This document shows, piece by piece, positions 22,091 through 31,543 of a stretch of 64,000 nucleotides of DNA. Below the pieces are notes generated by a model. The model made no database searches, had not been told where the DNA came from, and saw nothing but the letters and a program-made list of their open reading frames with translations. How positions within the stretch are numbered: position 1 is the first letter of the stretch; every line of letters begins with the position of its first letter. The stretch spans positions 62,001-126,000 of the forward strand of contig NZ_FTOH01000001.1 in NCBI RefSeq assembly GCF_900156675.1. The letters are read 5' to 3'. Source of the stretch: Thalassolituus maritimus. Lineage in GTDB: Bacteria; Pseudomonadota; Gammaproteobacteria; Pseudomonadales; Oceanobacteraceae. Made by a program: the position numbers and the translations under genes.

Positions 22091-23443
22091 CTAATCAATG
22101 GCGAGCTTTTTCAATCTGTATCTTAACGCACGAAAGCTGATGCCAAGGCGCTCTGCCGCGGCGGTTTTGTTCCAGCGGGTCGCGTTCAAGGCCTCTTCAA
22201 TTGCTTCCCGTTCCAGTCGTTCGAGGTACCCTTCCAGGTCACCGACGGCTTCACTATTGGAGTGATAGCCACCTTGCGGCGTTTCCGGTTCAAAACTCAG
22301 GTCGCTTAGTTGAATCTCTTCGCCCTCCATGAGCGTAAAGGCTCGTTGAAGTATGGCGTCGAGTTCGCGGGTGTTTCCAGGGAAGTCGTATTCGCTGATA
22401 GCCTGCAATGCCTCATCAGAGACCGATACTTCGGGCATATCCCATTGGCTGGCATAGGTCTGTAGCAGGTGGGTGGTGAGCTGCGGGATATCTTCACGGT
22501 GAGTGCGTAATGGTGGCACGCTGAGGTGTACTACGCGAATGCGGAACAGCAGATCCTGGCGGAAATGACAAGCACTTGCCAATGCCGGCAGGTCTGCGCT
22601 GCTGGCACTGATAATACGGACGTCCAGATCCTGTTCTTGTGCGTCATGCAATGCCCTGACTTTCTTGTCTGTCAGGAGTTGCAGAAGTTGAGCCTGGAAT
22701 TCCGTACTGAGATGTTCGATGTTATTCAGAAACAGCGTGCCCAGATTAGCGTTCTGGACAAGGCCATGATGCAGAGTACCGCTGTCGTCGCAGTAGCCGA
22801 ATAGGGTTGCAGCGGCGTTCTCGTCCTGAAGGGCGTCGCAGTTGACCGTTATAAAAGGATGAGTCGCTCGCGTACTGAGCAGGTGAATAGCTCGGGCAAT
22901 GCCTTCTTTACCGGTACCATATTCGCCCTGAATAAATACCGGTGCCTGGGTACGGCCGACTTTGCGCAGTGTCGTGCGCAACTCTTTCATTGGGCTGGAG
23001 TCACCAATAATCAGGTTGGTGCACTGTTCCGGGAGTGTGCCCGTTACTTTTGACAATCGTAATGCAGCTGTCGCCAGATTTCGCAGCTGTTGAATATCCA
23101 GCGGCTTGGCTACGACATCGAAAGCGCCCGCTTTAAGGGCGTTCACACCGACTTCCATATTGCCGAATGCGGTGATCATTGCGACCGGCATATCAGGATA
23201 GTTGCGATTGCAGTGATGGATTAGTTGAACACCATCACCATCAGGTAATTTCATATCCGTGATGCAGAAATGGAAATTTCTCGATTCAAGCAATGCCATG
23301 GCTTCAGTGACATTGGCAGCCTGCTCGCATTGGATGTCTATGCGCTCCAGTGCCATGCCTATCAACGCGCGAATATCCTGCTCGTCATCGACAATCAGTG
23401 CGCATAAGTCCGGCAACATCGCTGTGGTTTTCCTGTCTGTCAT
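22091..23443 (-). CDS. pilR: PilR-like response regulator with a degenerate AAA+ domain
   Basis: NtrC-type architecture: receiver domain (Asp63 in ITDMKLPD), AAA+ domain (about 145-370), and a Fis-type helix-turn-helix at the C-terminus (NKTAAAERLGISFRALRYRL). PilR normally activates sigma-54 transcription of pilA with PilS. Here the Walker A motif is intact (GEYGTGKE, 173-180). However, the GAFTGA sigma-54 contact loop is replaced by YCDDSG (217-222), and the Walker B acids are Asn240-Asn241 (TLFLNN). The arginine-finger region (FRQDLLFRIRV) remains. It can probably bind DNA but is unlikely to remodel sigma-54 holoenzyme. Order and position next to pilS support the name. Confidence 0.85.
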   Translation of the reverse strand: MTDRKTTAMLPDLCALIVDDEQDIRALIGMALERIDIQCEQAANVTEAMALLESRNFHFCITDMKLPDGDGVQLIHHCNRNYPDMPVAMITAFGNMEVGVNALKAGAFDVVAKPLDIQQLRNLATAALRLSKVTGTLPEQCTNLIIGDSSPMKELRTTLRKVGRTQAPVFIQGEYGTGKEGIARAIHLLSTRATHPFITVNCDALQDENAAATLFGYCDDSGTLHHGLVQNANLGTLFLNNIEHLSTEFQAQLLQLLTDKKVRALHDAQEQDLDVRIISASSADLPALASACHFRQDLLFRIRVVHLSVPPLRTHREDIPQLTTHLLQTYASQWDMPEVSVSDEALQAISEYDFPGNTRELDAILQRAFTLMEGEEIQLSDLSFEPETPQGGYHSNSEAVGDLEGYLERLEREAIEEALNATRWNKTAAAERLGISFRALRYRLKKLAID

Positions 23444-23500
23444 CGTGGCCTTGTATTATTCATGAGTTGAATTGACGCTGGTGTGACATACGCCGCAGTT

Positions 23501-25012
23501 TTACGCGCATTTCATGTCAATCGAAAAGCGCGCTCCTGGATGGTTACCAATAAACTCTATCGTTGCCTGGTTGGCCTGACACAGTTCGCGACATAAATAG
23601 AGCCCTAAGCCGGTACCGTCGTGCTCAGTCGTGCTGAAAGGCTCAAACAGTCTCGATATCTGGTTCTCGGCTATGCCGAAGCCATTGTCTGTGATTTCAA
23701 TGGATACGCTACTCCCGGACTCTGACAGTATACGTAAGACTACTTCAGCATCCTGCTCCCGGGCCTTCCTGGCATGGCGCAAGCCATTCTGACATAGGTT
23801 AGTCAGGACTTGATTCAGATGATCCGGGTCAAACAGTACTGTTAAATTGCTGCTGGTATCACAGGAGAACTTCAGACAATTCTCACCACTGGCGTGATGG
23901 AAGTTCTGGCAAAAGTTCTGCACGTAACTATGTATTTTTACAGGTGCTGAAGCGGGGCGCTTGCCTCGAGAGAGCTGTAGGATGTCCCCGATAATCCGGT
24001 TAATTCGTTGGCTGTTGTTCTCAATTATCGCAGTCAGTTTTTTATCTTCAGCGGGGAGGTGATCAGATTCGTCCAGAAGTTGTGCGGCCTGATTCAGTGC
24101 TGAAAGTGGGTTACGTATTTCATGGGCAATACTAGCGGTCAGGCGACCTAAGGATGCCAGTTTGGCTTGCTGAACTTCCGCTGAGAGGCGTGCTTCGTCT
24201 TCAATGAGCAGTAAAAAATCGTCATCTGGTCCATCGGTCTCCAGACGTGTGACGGTCAGGCCCTGCAGTTTTCCCTGGGGGCTGGCATGAGACGGCGCTG
24301 CCATGAGCCATTCAGGTACTGCGGCACCGGGTTGCAGCTTAAACCAGGAGGTCGCAGTGTCATTAATAAACAGAATCTGTTTGTCTTTCGTACAGGCAAT
24401 GATGCCGTCGGGCAGTTTCATCAATGCCTGCTGACTCAGACGCTGCAAACGCTGGACGTCGCGGGCATTGTCCTGAGCGAGGCTGAGTGCCGCATTGATC
24501 CGGTGGGATAGCAGCTGAGTTAACCAGGCGAGAGCAAAGCAGATGCCCCCATACACACCGGTATTGGCTGTATCCCTGATGCCAAACTCGCCCGGTGCGA
24601 TATGTTCTGTATAGATGACTGCAAGACTGAGCCAGGCAGCAACGCTGTACCCCAGTATGCCCGGGGCGAGAAGGTTGGCCATAACGACTGGAATCAGCAA
24701 CAGGCTTGAGAAGCCGGCAGTCAGTCCGCCTGATGCGAACATCAGGCCGGTCAGCAGCGCTGTTTCGAGAAACAGGTAAGTGGTAGCACCCTGCGAATCG
24801 GTTGTCCGGGTTATTAGGGCGACGAAGACCGCGGCTGCAAGCACATAAAGCGATGAAAGAACGAGAAAGAGGTGGGGAGCCTCTTTACCAACGATGACGT
24901 CCATTGAATCGAGACCGTCGACGACGACAATCGACAAAGCAAGAATCAGCGAATAGTAGCTGTATAGCGACAGCAGGCGACTGCCCCGTCCGATGGAAAT
25001 TGGATGATTCAT
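23501..25012 (-). CDS. pilS: Sensor histidine kinase PilS
   Basis: Membrane sensor kinase partner of PilR that controls pilin expression in Pseudomonas. Six hydrophobic segments occupy roughly residues 15-170, followed by a PAS-like linker. The HisKA motif is SIAHEIRNPLSALNQ. The HATPase domain shows NLCQNGLRHA (N box), DNGFGI (G1) and GTGLGLYLC (G2). All kinase motifs look intact, in contrast with the altered PilR. The frame is open to 25072; I prefer the ATG at 25012 (MNHPISIGRGSR), giving 503 residues. It is divergent from nadE with an 84-base gap. Confidence 0.88.
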   Translation of the reverse strand: MNHPISIGRGSRLLSLYSYYSLILALSIVVVDGLDSMDVIVGKEAPHLFLVLSSLYVLAAAVFVALITRTTDSQGATTYLFLETALLTGLMFASGGLTAGFSSLLLIPVVMANLLAPGILGYSVAAWLSLAVIYTEHIAPGEFGIRDTANTGVYGGICFALAWLTQLLSHRINAALSLAQDNARDVQRLQRLSQQALMKLPDGIIACTKDKQILFINDTATSWFKLQPGAAVPEWLMAAPSHASPQGKLQGLTVTRLETDGPDDDFLLLIEDEARLSAEVQQAKLASLGRLTASIAHEIRNPLSALNQAAQLLDESDHLPAEDKKLTAIIENNSQRINRIIGDILQLSRGKRPASAPVKIHSYVQNFCQNFHHASGENCLKFSCDTSSNLTVLFDPDHLNQVLTNLCQNGLRHARKAREQDAEVVLRILSESGSSVSIEITDNGFGIAENQISRLFEPFSTTEHDGTGLGLYLCRELCQANQATIEFIGNHPGARFSIDMKCA

Positions 25013-25096
25013 TGGTCTTTCATTGGTCTTCCGGTTTGCGTCCTGACGCGTATTTCCAGACAATACGCGCATTACTGAAGAGAGTACCCCCAGACC

Positions 25097-26731
25097 ATGT
25101 CCAAGTCACTGACTGCCACCCTGAAAATTGCGTTGGCGCAATGTAACTTTCACGTCGGCGATATCCCCGGCAATACGGCGAAAATTATAGAAGCAGCCAA
25201 GAAAGCTGCCGACGATGGTGCTCAGCTGATTGTATTCAGTGAACTCGCTCTGTCGGGCTATCCGCCCGAAGACCTGCTGATGCGTCCAAGTCTTGAGCCC
25301 CGTATCAACGAGGCGTTGAGAGAAGTCGCTGCGGTCAGTCATGACATCGCTATCGCGGTCGGTTACCCAGTCACCAGGGATAATCGTCTCTATAACTGCG
25401 CAGGGGTCTGGTCTGAGGGTGTTTGTCTTGGAGAGTATGCCAAGCAGGAGCTACCGAACTATCAGGTCTTCGATGAAAAACGCTACTTCTCAGCCGGTAA
25501 AGACGCCAAGGTGATAGAGCTACATGGCGTTAAACTGGGGCTTACCGTGTGTGAGGACATATGGTTCGATGCGCCGATAGCCATGGCTGCCGACGCCGGA
25601 GCCGATGTCATCCTGAACCTCAATGCCTCTCCGTTCCATAGCGGTAAACAGCAGGAACGCATCGACCTTATTAAGAAGCATACATCCCAGCACAAATTGC
25701 CGGTTCTCTATGTGAATCAGTCGGGTGGACAGGACGAACTGGTGTTCGATGGCAGTTCATTTGCCGTGAATGCTGCGTCTGAATGCGTGCTTCAGATGGC
25801 CTCCTGGCGGGAGGATCAGGCCTACGTGATGTTCGAACAAGGCGAGTTACGTGCTGAGTCTGAATCGCGGGAAGCGCGGGAAGATGGTCTTGCCAGCCTG
25901 TACAACGCTCTGGTCGTTGGCGTTCGTGACTATGTGAATAAAAACCGCTTTCCAGGGGTTGTACTTGGTCTTTCCGGTGGGATCGATTCAGCCCTGACGC
26001 TCGCCGTTGCCGTTGATGCGCTGGGGCCAGAACGTGTGCGTGCTGTGATGATGCCATTTACTTATACCTCTGGTATGAGCAAAGAGGATGCGGCGCTGCA
26101 GGCTGAGGCCATGGGAGTTAAGTATCAATCTATTTCGATTGAACCTATGTACCGTGAATTTATGTCTGCGCTTGCCCCGGACTTCGAGGGCCTGAAGGTC
26201 GACACCACCGAAGAAAATCTTCAGTCCCGTTGTCGCGGTGTGTTGTTAATGGCGCTATCGAATAAGACGGGCTACATGGTTCTGACAACCGGCAACAAAA
26301 GTGAAATGGCAGTCGGTTATGCGACGCTCTATGGTGATATGGCTGGTGGCTATGGTGCATTAAAAGACGTGTATAAAACCAAAGTCTTTGCCCTTGCCGA
26401 GTACCGGAATTCTATTTCACCTGTGATCCCTCAGCGTGTGATCGACCGGCCCCCTTCCGCGGAGCTTGCGCCTGATCAGGTCGATGAAGACAGCCTGCCA
26501 GCCTACCCTGTGCTGGACGATATTCTGGAGCGGTACATCGAACACGATGAAAGTGCAGAACAGATCATCACGGCCGGACATAACCGGGAAGACGTGATGC
26601 GGGTAGTGCGGCTGGTGGATGTGAACGAGTACAAGCGTCGTCAGGCGCCGATCGGTGTCCGGGTCACCCGACGCGGCTTTGGTCGTGACCGTCGTTACCC
26701 TGTGACAAACGGTTGGAAGGCGGGGATCTGA
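25097..26731 (+). CDS. nadE: Glutamine-dependent NAD+ synthetase
   Basis: Converts nicotinic acid adenine dinucleotide to NAD+ with glutamine as nitrogen source. The N-terminal nitrilase-type amidase domain contains the catalytic triad region (FSELALSGYPPEDLL, then Lys in KQELPNY and the Cys in GLTVCEDIWF). The C-terminal synthetase domain has the PP-loop LGLSGGIDSAL near residue 297. The length of 544 residues matches the two-domain form of proteobacteria. It is divergent from pilS and stands alone on the plus strand. Confidence 0.97.
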   Translation: MSKSLTATLKIALAQCNFHVGDIPGNTAKIIEAAKKAADDGAQLIVFSELALSGYPPEDLLMRPSLEPRINEALREVAAVSHDIAIAVGYPVTRDNRLYNCAGVWSEGVCLGEYAKQELPNYQVFDEKRYFSAGKDAKVIELHGVKLGLTVCEDIWFDAPIAMAADAGADVILNLNASPFHSGKQQERIDLIKKHTSQHKLPVLYVNQSGGQDELVFDGSSFAVNAASECVLQMASWREDQAYVMFEQGELRAESESREAREDGLASLYNALVVGVRDYVNKNRFPGVVLGLSGGIDSALTLAVAVDALGPERVRAVMMPFTYTSGMSKEDAALQAEAMGVKYQSISIEPMYREFMSALAPDFEGLKVDTTEENLQSRCRGVLLMALSNKTGYMVLTTGNKSEMAVGYATLYGDMAGGYGALKDVYKTKVFALAEYRNSISPVIPQRVIDRPPSAELAPDQVDEDSLPAYPVLDDILERYIEHDESAEQIITAGHNREDVMRVVRLVDVNEYKRRQAPIGVRVTRRGFGRDRRYPVTNGWKAGI

Positions 26732-26796
26732 ATCTTTTCCGGCTGTCAGGATAACGCTACAGTCATTGGCTGCGTGGTAGGGGCGAGAAGAGCGGC

Positions 26797-26822
26797 ATGT
26801 GCGCCATCTCTGGCGCACATGC
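26797..26822. terminator. Perfect 10-base-pair hairpin between nadE and the desaturase gene
   Basis: catgtgcgcc (26797-26806) pairs perfectly with ggcgcacatg (26813-26822) across a six-base loop. No T run follows on either strand, so it may be a hairpin that stalls or protects transcripts rather than a standard terminator. It lies between the convergent 3' ends of two genes. Confidence 0.5.
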
Positions 26823-26846
26823 AGCACTCACTGAGCTAATAACTCA

Positions 26847-27932
26847 CTAGGCAGCACGCTCATTCAAACGATTCGCGCGCTTAAACGTCCCCATATCATT
26901 GAATCGAATACCGTGACGGCGGAGCACTTCATGGGATTCCTTCTCGCCTAAATGGCGAATATAGAAGGGATCACGCACTACAAAATGGTGGATCGCGTGA
27001 GTGCTGCCAAAGTTAAAGCAGAACAGTTGCAGTGGAATTAAATACCACTTATTCATCACCTGACATTGCTCATGAATAATCCCCGGCGTGTTGTCACCAA
27101 AGTAATGCATATTCGATGAAATAAAGTGCAGACAGAAAGTACGCAGCACGTTAGGTGCAATCAGGATAACAACGGTCGCAGTTACCCAGGCTTCCTGGGC
27201 CAGCAGCCATTGGGGCCAGTCAATTGTCGCTCCCAATGCCCAGGCAATGCCATTAGCCAGGTGAAATAGCACGAAGCCATGCCAGATGGTGTAACAGATA
27301 TAACCGACAGGGTTAAAACTGAGCGCACCGATAATTCTTAAGTTTTTAATGTCTGTTTTATTGATTTTACCTTGCTTCAGTAACTTTTTCGGCACGACGA
27401 AGTACTTCCCAGCGCGCAGATAAAAAGCCAGCATGTTGTCGCCGACCATCAGGAAACGCTTCCAGTCCCATTTTTCGCCGTTGGTAATACCGCGTTCTTC
27501 CAGATCTGTTTCTGTGCCCGACACTTTGTGGTGATGCAGGTGTAGGTAGCGACGAATCCATGGGTTCTGGGTAAGGGGACGTGCAAGGTAGACACCTGCC
27601 ATCATCAAGTGATGCCATACAGGCTGCTTACGGAAGTACATGTAATGGATCAGGTCGTGCTCCAGTTCATGCAGCAGTGATGTCCAGAACGCACTTAATA
27701 CGATGACCAGCCAAGCCGGCATGATGCCTTCCATCCAGAGTACGCCGTTCAGAATCATCCCGGCAATACTGACCAGAAAAATGCCCATGCCGACGGCATT
27801 CTGGTGCTTAACCAGAAACGGATGACGAGCTCGAACCTTGTCGCTCACCTGCATCAGTTCTTTCTGAATCTGACGATCCTTAGCACGCAGTGCCTGAAAG
27901 CGTTCGCTGTTTTTATCCGTGGTATCAGTCAT
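26847..27932 (-). CDS. Membrane fatty acid desaturase
   Basis: Di-iron membrane desaturase that would insert a double bond into an acyl chain. The three His boxes are visible: HELEHDLIH, HLHHHKVSG and HAIHH. Hydrophobic segments lie between them. An open frame continues to 28328, but that part overlaps the divergent AraC gene and is not protein-like; GGAG lies eight bases before the ATG at 27932, giving 361 residues. It is divergent from an AraC regulator, which may control it. The exact substrate position is not readable from sequence. Confidence 0.85.
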   Translation of the reverse strand: MTDTTDKNSERFQALRAKDRQIQKELMQVSDKVRARHPFLVKHQNAVGMGIFLVSIAGMILNGVLWMEGIMPAWLVIVLSAFWTSLLHELEHDLIHYMYFRKQPVWHHLMMAGVYLARPLTQNPWIRRYLHLHHHKVSGTETDLEERGITNGEKWDWKRFLMVGDNMLAFYLRAGKYFVVPKKLLKQGKINKTDIKNLRIIGALSFNPVGYICYTIWHGFVLFHLANGIAWALGATIDWPQWLLAQEAWVTATVVILIAPNVLRTFCLHFISSNMHYFGDNTPGIIHEQCQVMNKWYLIPLQLFCFNFGSTHAIHHFVVRDPFYIRHLGEKESHEVLRRHGIRFNDMGTFKRANRLNERAA

Positions 27933-28047
27933 ACTTGTACTCCAAACTCGTGGCCCGGCAGACGTACACAGGCCTTTGATTACATACTGGAGAGAAACCT
28001 GTTTCCATGCTTTGCACTCACCGCCAATCAGTTGACCGGAGACGCCA

Positions 28048-29058
28048 ATGACTGAGCAACCCAAAGCGGTGGCCATGTTTCTGCGCCCGCTGGCCAATCT
28101 GCTGCAACAGCATGGTGATGATCCTGCGGCCTTGTTTGCGGAGTATGGTGTCTCGGTAGAAGATACGTTTAACCCGGAGGTCTGGATCAGTGTGGATGCG
28201 ACCTCTGCCTTACTGACGGCTGCTGAAAATCGTCTCCAGGATCCTTCTCTGGGCATCAATATGGCCCGCCGCAGTGAATATTCTGCATTTGGTGGTTTGG
28301 GTCTGGCACTGTCTGCCGGTGGTAGCATGCTGAGTGTTCTGCAGCGTCTTGCTCGTTACCAGAGGCTGATCAGTGACGCGGTTCAGGCTGAACTGGTGGT
28401 TGAAGATACGACCGTGTGCGTGCAGTTTCGCCCTTCAAGCGGGCACGTGCCTCACCCGCAGGGAATACAGTATGTGATGTCCAGTCTGATGCGATTAGTC
28501 AGACTCAGGGTAGATCCGGCGTTGAACCCTCTCGAAGTTCATGTGGCACATCATGACGACGATTATTGCGCCTCGATGGCCCGCTACTTTCGTGTGGCAC
28601 CAACCAGAAGCGATTACTACGGTCTGACCTTCGACCGGAAGCAGGCAGCTGCCGAGCTTCACTCCAGCGACAACCAGATGGTTGCCATGCTCGAAGCAAC
28701 ACTGAATGAGCGACTCGCTGCGCAGGAAAAAGGCTCACTTGTGATTCAGCTATCGCTATGGCTCGAGGGGCAGCTTCCCGAAGGCGAGCCCAGCTTGTCC
28801 GACGCTGCTGAGCACTTTCACATGAGTGTGCGTAGTCTTCAGCGACGTTTGACTGATGAAGACCTGAGTTGGAAAGCACTGCTCGAAAAAACGCGTCGGA
28901 CGCTGGTGGAGCGTCACCTGGCACTGCCCGGTACTACCATCACACAGCTGGCGTTTATGCTCGGCTTTTCAGACGTCAGTGCCTTTTCCCGCGCTTTCAA
29001 AAAATGGTACGGCGTGTCGCCCACCCAGTTTCGAGCGTCTGAAAAAAACAAAGAATGA
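28048..29058 (+). CDS. AraC-family transcriptional regulator (OruR/ArgR-like architecture)
   Basis: A 336-residue regulator with an Arabinose_bd-type N-terminal domain and a C-terminal double helix-turn-helix. The domain pattern shows SLSDAAEHFHMSVRSLQRRL and the signature GFSDVSAFSRAFKKWYGVSP. The N-terminal half (for example SALLTAAENRLQDPSLGI) fits regulators that respond to small organic ligands. It is divergent from the desaturase with a 115-base gap, so regulation of that gene is the simplest inference. Confidence 0.9.
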   Translation: MTEQPKAVAMFLRPLANLLQQHGDDPAALFAEYGVSVEDTFNPEVWISVDATSALLTAAENRLQDPSLGINMARRSEYSAFGGLGLALSAGGSMLSVLQRLARYQRLISDAVQAELVVEDTTVCVQFRPSSGHVPHPQGIQYVMSSLMRLVRLRVDPALNPLEVHVAHHDDDYCASMARYFRVAPTRSDYYGLTFDRKQAAAELHSSDNQMVAMLEATLNERLAAQEKGSLVIQLSLWLEGQLPEGEPSLSDAAEHFHMSVRSLQRRLTDEDLSWKALLEKTRRTLVERHLALPGTTITQLAFMLGFSDVSAFSRAFKKWYGVSPTQFRASEKNKE

Positions 29059-29068
29059 CGCAGTTGTG

Positions 29069-30427
29069 TTATCGGCGGTTGCGCGTCATGTTACGCAACG
29101 ACCGCATACTGGCATGCAGATCCTGACGTGTTGGGTTATTACGCACTACCTGACCTAGCAGACGAAGCGCTTCGTCGTATTCACTTTGCTCAATGTGTGC
29201 CTGAGCTCGCCCAAGCAGGGCTCGCTCTTCGAGGTCAGGCAATACCTCGGCGCGCTGATAATACATAATGGCTTGCTGATAACGCTTCTGGTCTCTGAGA
29301 AGGTCTGCCAGAGTAATAAGTGCATCCCCCAGCGTTGGATCATTTCTGAGTGCCGATTTCAGTGCTTTTTCTGCACCAGAGTGATTGCCGGTTTCAATGT
29401 CCATTCGCGCTTTACTGATAGACAGTGAAGCCTGTGCCTTAGCCGGAATTCCACTATTTCTACTGGCTCGTAGTAATGTCTGAAGTTGATCCCATTGTTG
29501 CTGTTGGGCAAGCCAGGCGGCGGTCTGGATAACAGCTTGCTGCTGTTGCTCTGTCATGGATGGGATCATTATTTTACCGGACGTCAGTAATTGCACAGAC
29601 CGTTCAACGCTACCGTGGTTCAGATGCAGTTGTGCCGCAATGATGAGATTTTCGGCCTTGTCTTCGCCAAGGCTGATCGCACTTTCAAGGCTGCTCAGCG
29701 CCTGCAGAGGCTTACTCTGGCGCAACGCGATCTGGCTTCGCAGCATCCACAGCTCTTTACTGGAAGATTGTTTCTCTAGCAGTTGTTCGGCAAGAGCCTG
29801 CGCCTGGGGCAAGGCTTCAGCACGGGTCAGGGCGTACAGCAGCCCACGCGCCCACTCCTCATTATCGGCATCGAGAAACAGGGCCTGTTGGTAACCAGAA
29901 ATTGCCGAAGATGCCATGCCTTCGCGTAGATTGAGGTAAGCGAGCTGACCATATAATTGAGCACTCTGGTCACCCAGCTCAATTGCTTTCTGCAGGTGTC
30001 GTCGAGCGAGCTTGCTGTTGTCCGTTCGCAAGTAGGCGAGCCCAAGGCTTCGTTGTGATGCAGCAAAATCAGAGTGGCTTTCAACGGCTTTTTTCAGGTG
30101 AACAATAGCCTGTTGATCTTTCCCGTTAGCAAGTAATATCTGACCACGCAATAAGCTGAAAGCAGCGCTGTCATCTGAACTGCTACGTTGATTTAAGGAA
30201 CGCTCAGCGGCGTCATAATCCGCTTGCTGAAGTGCCGGCTGGAGGTCTCTAAGATAGCGCCGCTCATCGTCGGTAAGCTCGGTCGCCTGCGAGCTCTGAT
30301 TATCGATAAGAAAAGACCAGGATGGCTCTTCCAGTGACAACGCTAACTCCGGTAATGCCCCATGCACATTACTGAAACTGATCGTCAGTGCTGAAAATAT
30401 CAGTGACAGGTGTAAGTACTTAAACAT
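29069..30427 (-). CDS. Tetratricopeptide-repeat protein at the end of the TonB2-type operon
   Basis: A 452-residue protein with a signal peptide (about residues 1-23) and many TPR-like repeats from about residue 80 to the end, such as AASQRSLGLAYLRTDNSKLA. A TPR gene closes the TonB2 clusters of Vibrio and relatives after tonB2. The gene lies eight bases downstream of tonB and is presumably cotranscribed. A periplasmic scaffold or stability role in the TonB complex is inference. It is convergent with the AraC gene. Confidence 0.85.
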   Translation of the reverse strand: MFKYLHLSLIFSALTISFSNVHGALPELALSLEEPSWSFLIDNQSSQATELTDDERRYLRDLQPALQQADYDAAERSLNQRSSSDDSAAFSLLRGQILLANGKDQQAIVHLKKAVESHSDFAASQRSLGLAYLRTDNSKLARRHLQKAIELGDQSAQLYGQLAYLNLREGMASSAISGYQQALFLDADNEEWARGLLYALTRAEALPQAQALAEQLLEKQSSSKELWMLRSQIALRQSKPLQALSSLESAISLGEDKAENLIIAAQLHLNHGSVERSVQLLTSGKIMIPSMTEQQQQAVIQTAAWLAQQQQWDQLQTLLRASRNSGIPAKAQASLSISKARMDIETGNHSGAEKALKSALRNDPTLGDALITLADLLRDQKRYQQAIMYYQRAEVLPDLEERALLGRAQAHIEQSEYDEALRLLGQVVRNNPTRQDLHASMRSLRNMTRNRR

Positions 30428-30435
30428 AATAATTC

Positions 30436-31101
30436 TCAGGATTTGATATCAATCGGCCAGATAAAACGAGCCCGAACTTTTTGGCCGCCTTTATTGGGTG
30501 GCGTAAAGCGACTGCGCTTAATTAATCGGTTAATTTCGTTGTTCAGTTCTGGATACGGATTTTCTACGATGCGATTCAATGTCAGTCGGCCGCCTTCGTC
30601 GATCGTTACTTCGAGTTTCAGACTGACCTCTATAATTCCGCGGCGGCGAAGGCTACTCGGAAAAGTAATGCTCGGTCGCGTCAGGAGTTTCGGTAAACCA
30701 TCGAGTTCATCGAGATTAAAAACATCCAGGTCTGGCGCCATGGTGTCGAACACGGGACTCTGCGTTTCTATTCGCGGTGCATCGGGTTTCGCCAGAGTGA
30801 TTTCTGCCGGCACCTCGATATCAGGTATGGACGGCCCTGCACCAGCAGCGCTGACATCCAGAGGAATATCGACCTGCGGCTGAGTTACGGGCTGAGGCGG
30901 CGGTGGCGGTGGTGGAGGTAAGGCAATATTAATATTGCGTACTTCCAGAGTGGGTTCTGCCAGCTCCGGCAAGCGTTGGCCAATAAGCAGAATGGCCAGA
31001 GTTACAAGGAGAACCAGAGCACCTGTCGCAGATGCCAGTGCCTGCCGACGCCAGTGAACGCCAGCGAATAAGGAGCCAATACTTTGTTGCAGCTTCATCA
31101 T
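30436..31101 (-). CDS. tonB: TonB energy transducer (TonB2 type)
   Basis: Transfers proton-motive energy from ExbB/ExbD to outer-membrane receptors. The protein has one N-terminal membrane helix (LASATGALVLLVTLAILLIG) and a Pro-rich stretch that begins with eight prolines. The C-terminal TonB domain includes SSLRRRGIIEVSLKLEV and LNNEINRLIKRSRFTPP. At 221 residues it fits the short TonB2 class. It sits downstream of exbD with a nine-base gap. Confidence 0.92.
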   Translation of the reverse strand: MMKLQQSIGSLFAGVHWRRQALASATGALVLLVTLAILLIGQRLPELAEPTLEVRNINIALPPPPPPPPQPVTQPQVDIPLDVSAAGAGPSIPDIEVPAEITLAKPDAPRIETQSPVFDTMAPDLDVFNLDELDGLPKLLTRPSITFPSSLRRRGIIEVSLKLEVTIDEGGRLTLNRIVENPYPELNNEINRLIKRSRFTPPNKGGQKVRARFIWPIDIKS

Positions 31102-31110
31102 GATGTGTAT

Positions 31111-31539
31111 TCAGGGCTTAAGGGCTGCGATGCTGACGTGCTTGGCACCCGCCAGTTTGGCTTCATCGATAACCGCCAGCAGTCGCTCAGCTTCAACTAA
31201 ACGATCCGCTTGAATAACGACTGGCTTGCCTTCGGCCGCTGAGCTTTGATTACCATTCTGTTGCGCTTGAGAAACAACCGACCTGACGCCGGCAATGCCG
31301 ATGTTACTGCCGTCGTAAATCACTTCACCTGAATCTGTAACGGCAATCAGGATGATACTCTGCTCCAGTGTTGTCGCAGAGACTGCCTGTGGCTTATCCA
31401 CTTCTACGCCGGTCTCGCGGACAAACACTGTGGTGACAATAAAGAAGATTAAAAGAATAAAAACGACATCAATCAGGGGAGACATATCGATCCCTTGAGG
31501 TGCTTGCTGTTCAAGGCGATGCTGCAGGCGACTTTGCAT
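31111..31539 (-). CDS. exbD: ExbD-type biopolymer transport protein
   Basis: Proton-channel component paired with ExbB. The signature PLIDVVFILLIFFIVTTVF holds the conserved Asp of the single membrane helix; the C-terminal periplasmic domain includes GKPVVIQADRLVEAERLLAVID. The frame extends to 31578 but overlaps exbB; I chose the ATG at 31539, four bases after the exbB stop, with gaggg upstream, giving 142 residues. Confidence 0.92.
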   Translation of the reverse strand: MQSRLQHRLEQQAPQGIDMSPLIDVVFILLIFFIVTTVFVRETGVEVDKPQAVSATTLEQSIILIAVTDSGEVIYDGSNIGIAGVRSVVSQAQQNGNQSSAAEGKPVVIQADRLVEAERLLAVIDEAKLAGAKHVSIAALKP

Positions 31540-31543
31540 CCCA

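Noticed and set aside
22859-23053. Possible small plus-strand gene inside pilR
   Set aside because: It lies antisense to the conserved AAA+ coding frame and has no ribosome-binding site.
27933-28328. N-terminal extension of the desaturase frame (132 extra residues)
   Set aside because: It overlaps the divergent AraC gene, has a non-protein-like composition, and the ATG at 27932 has a good ribosome-binding site.
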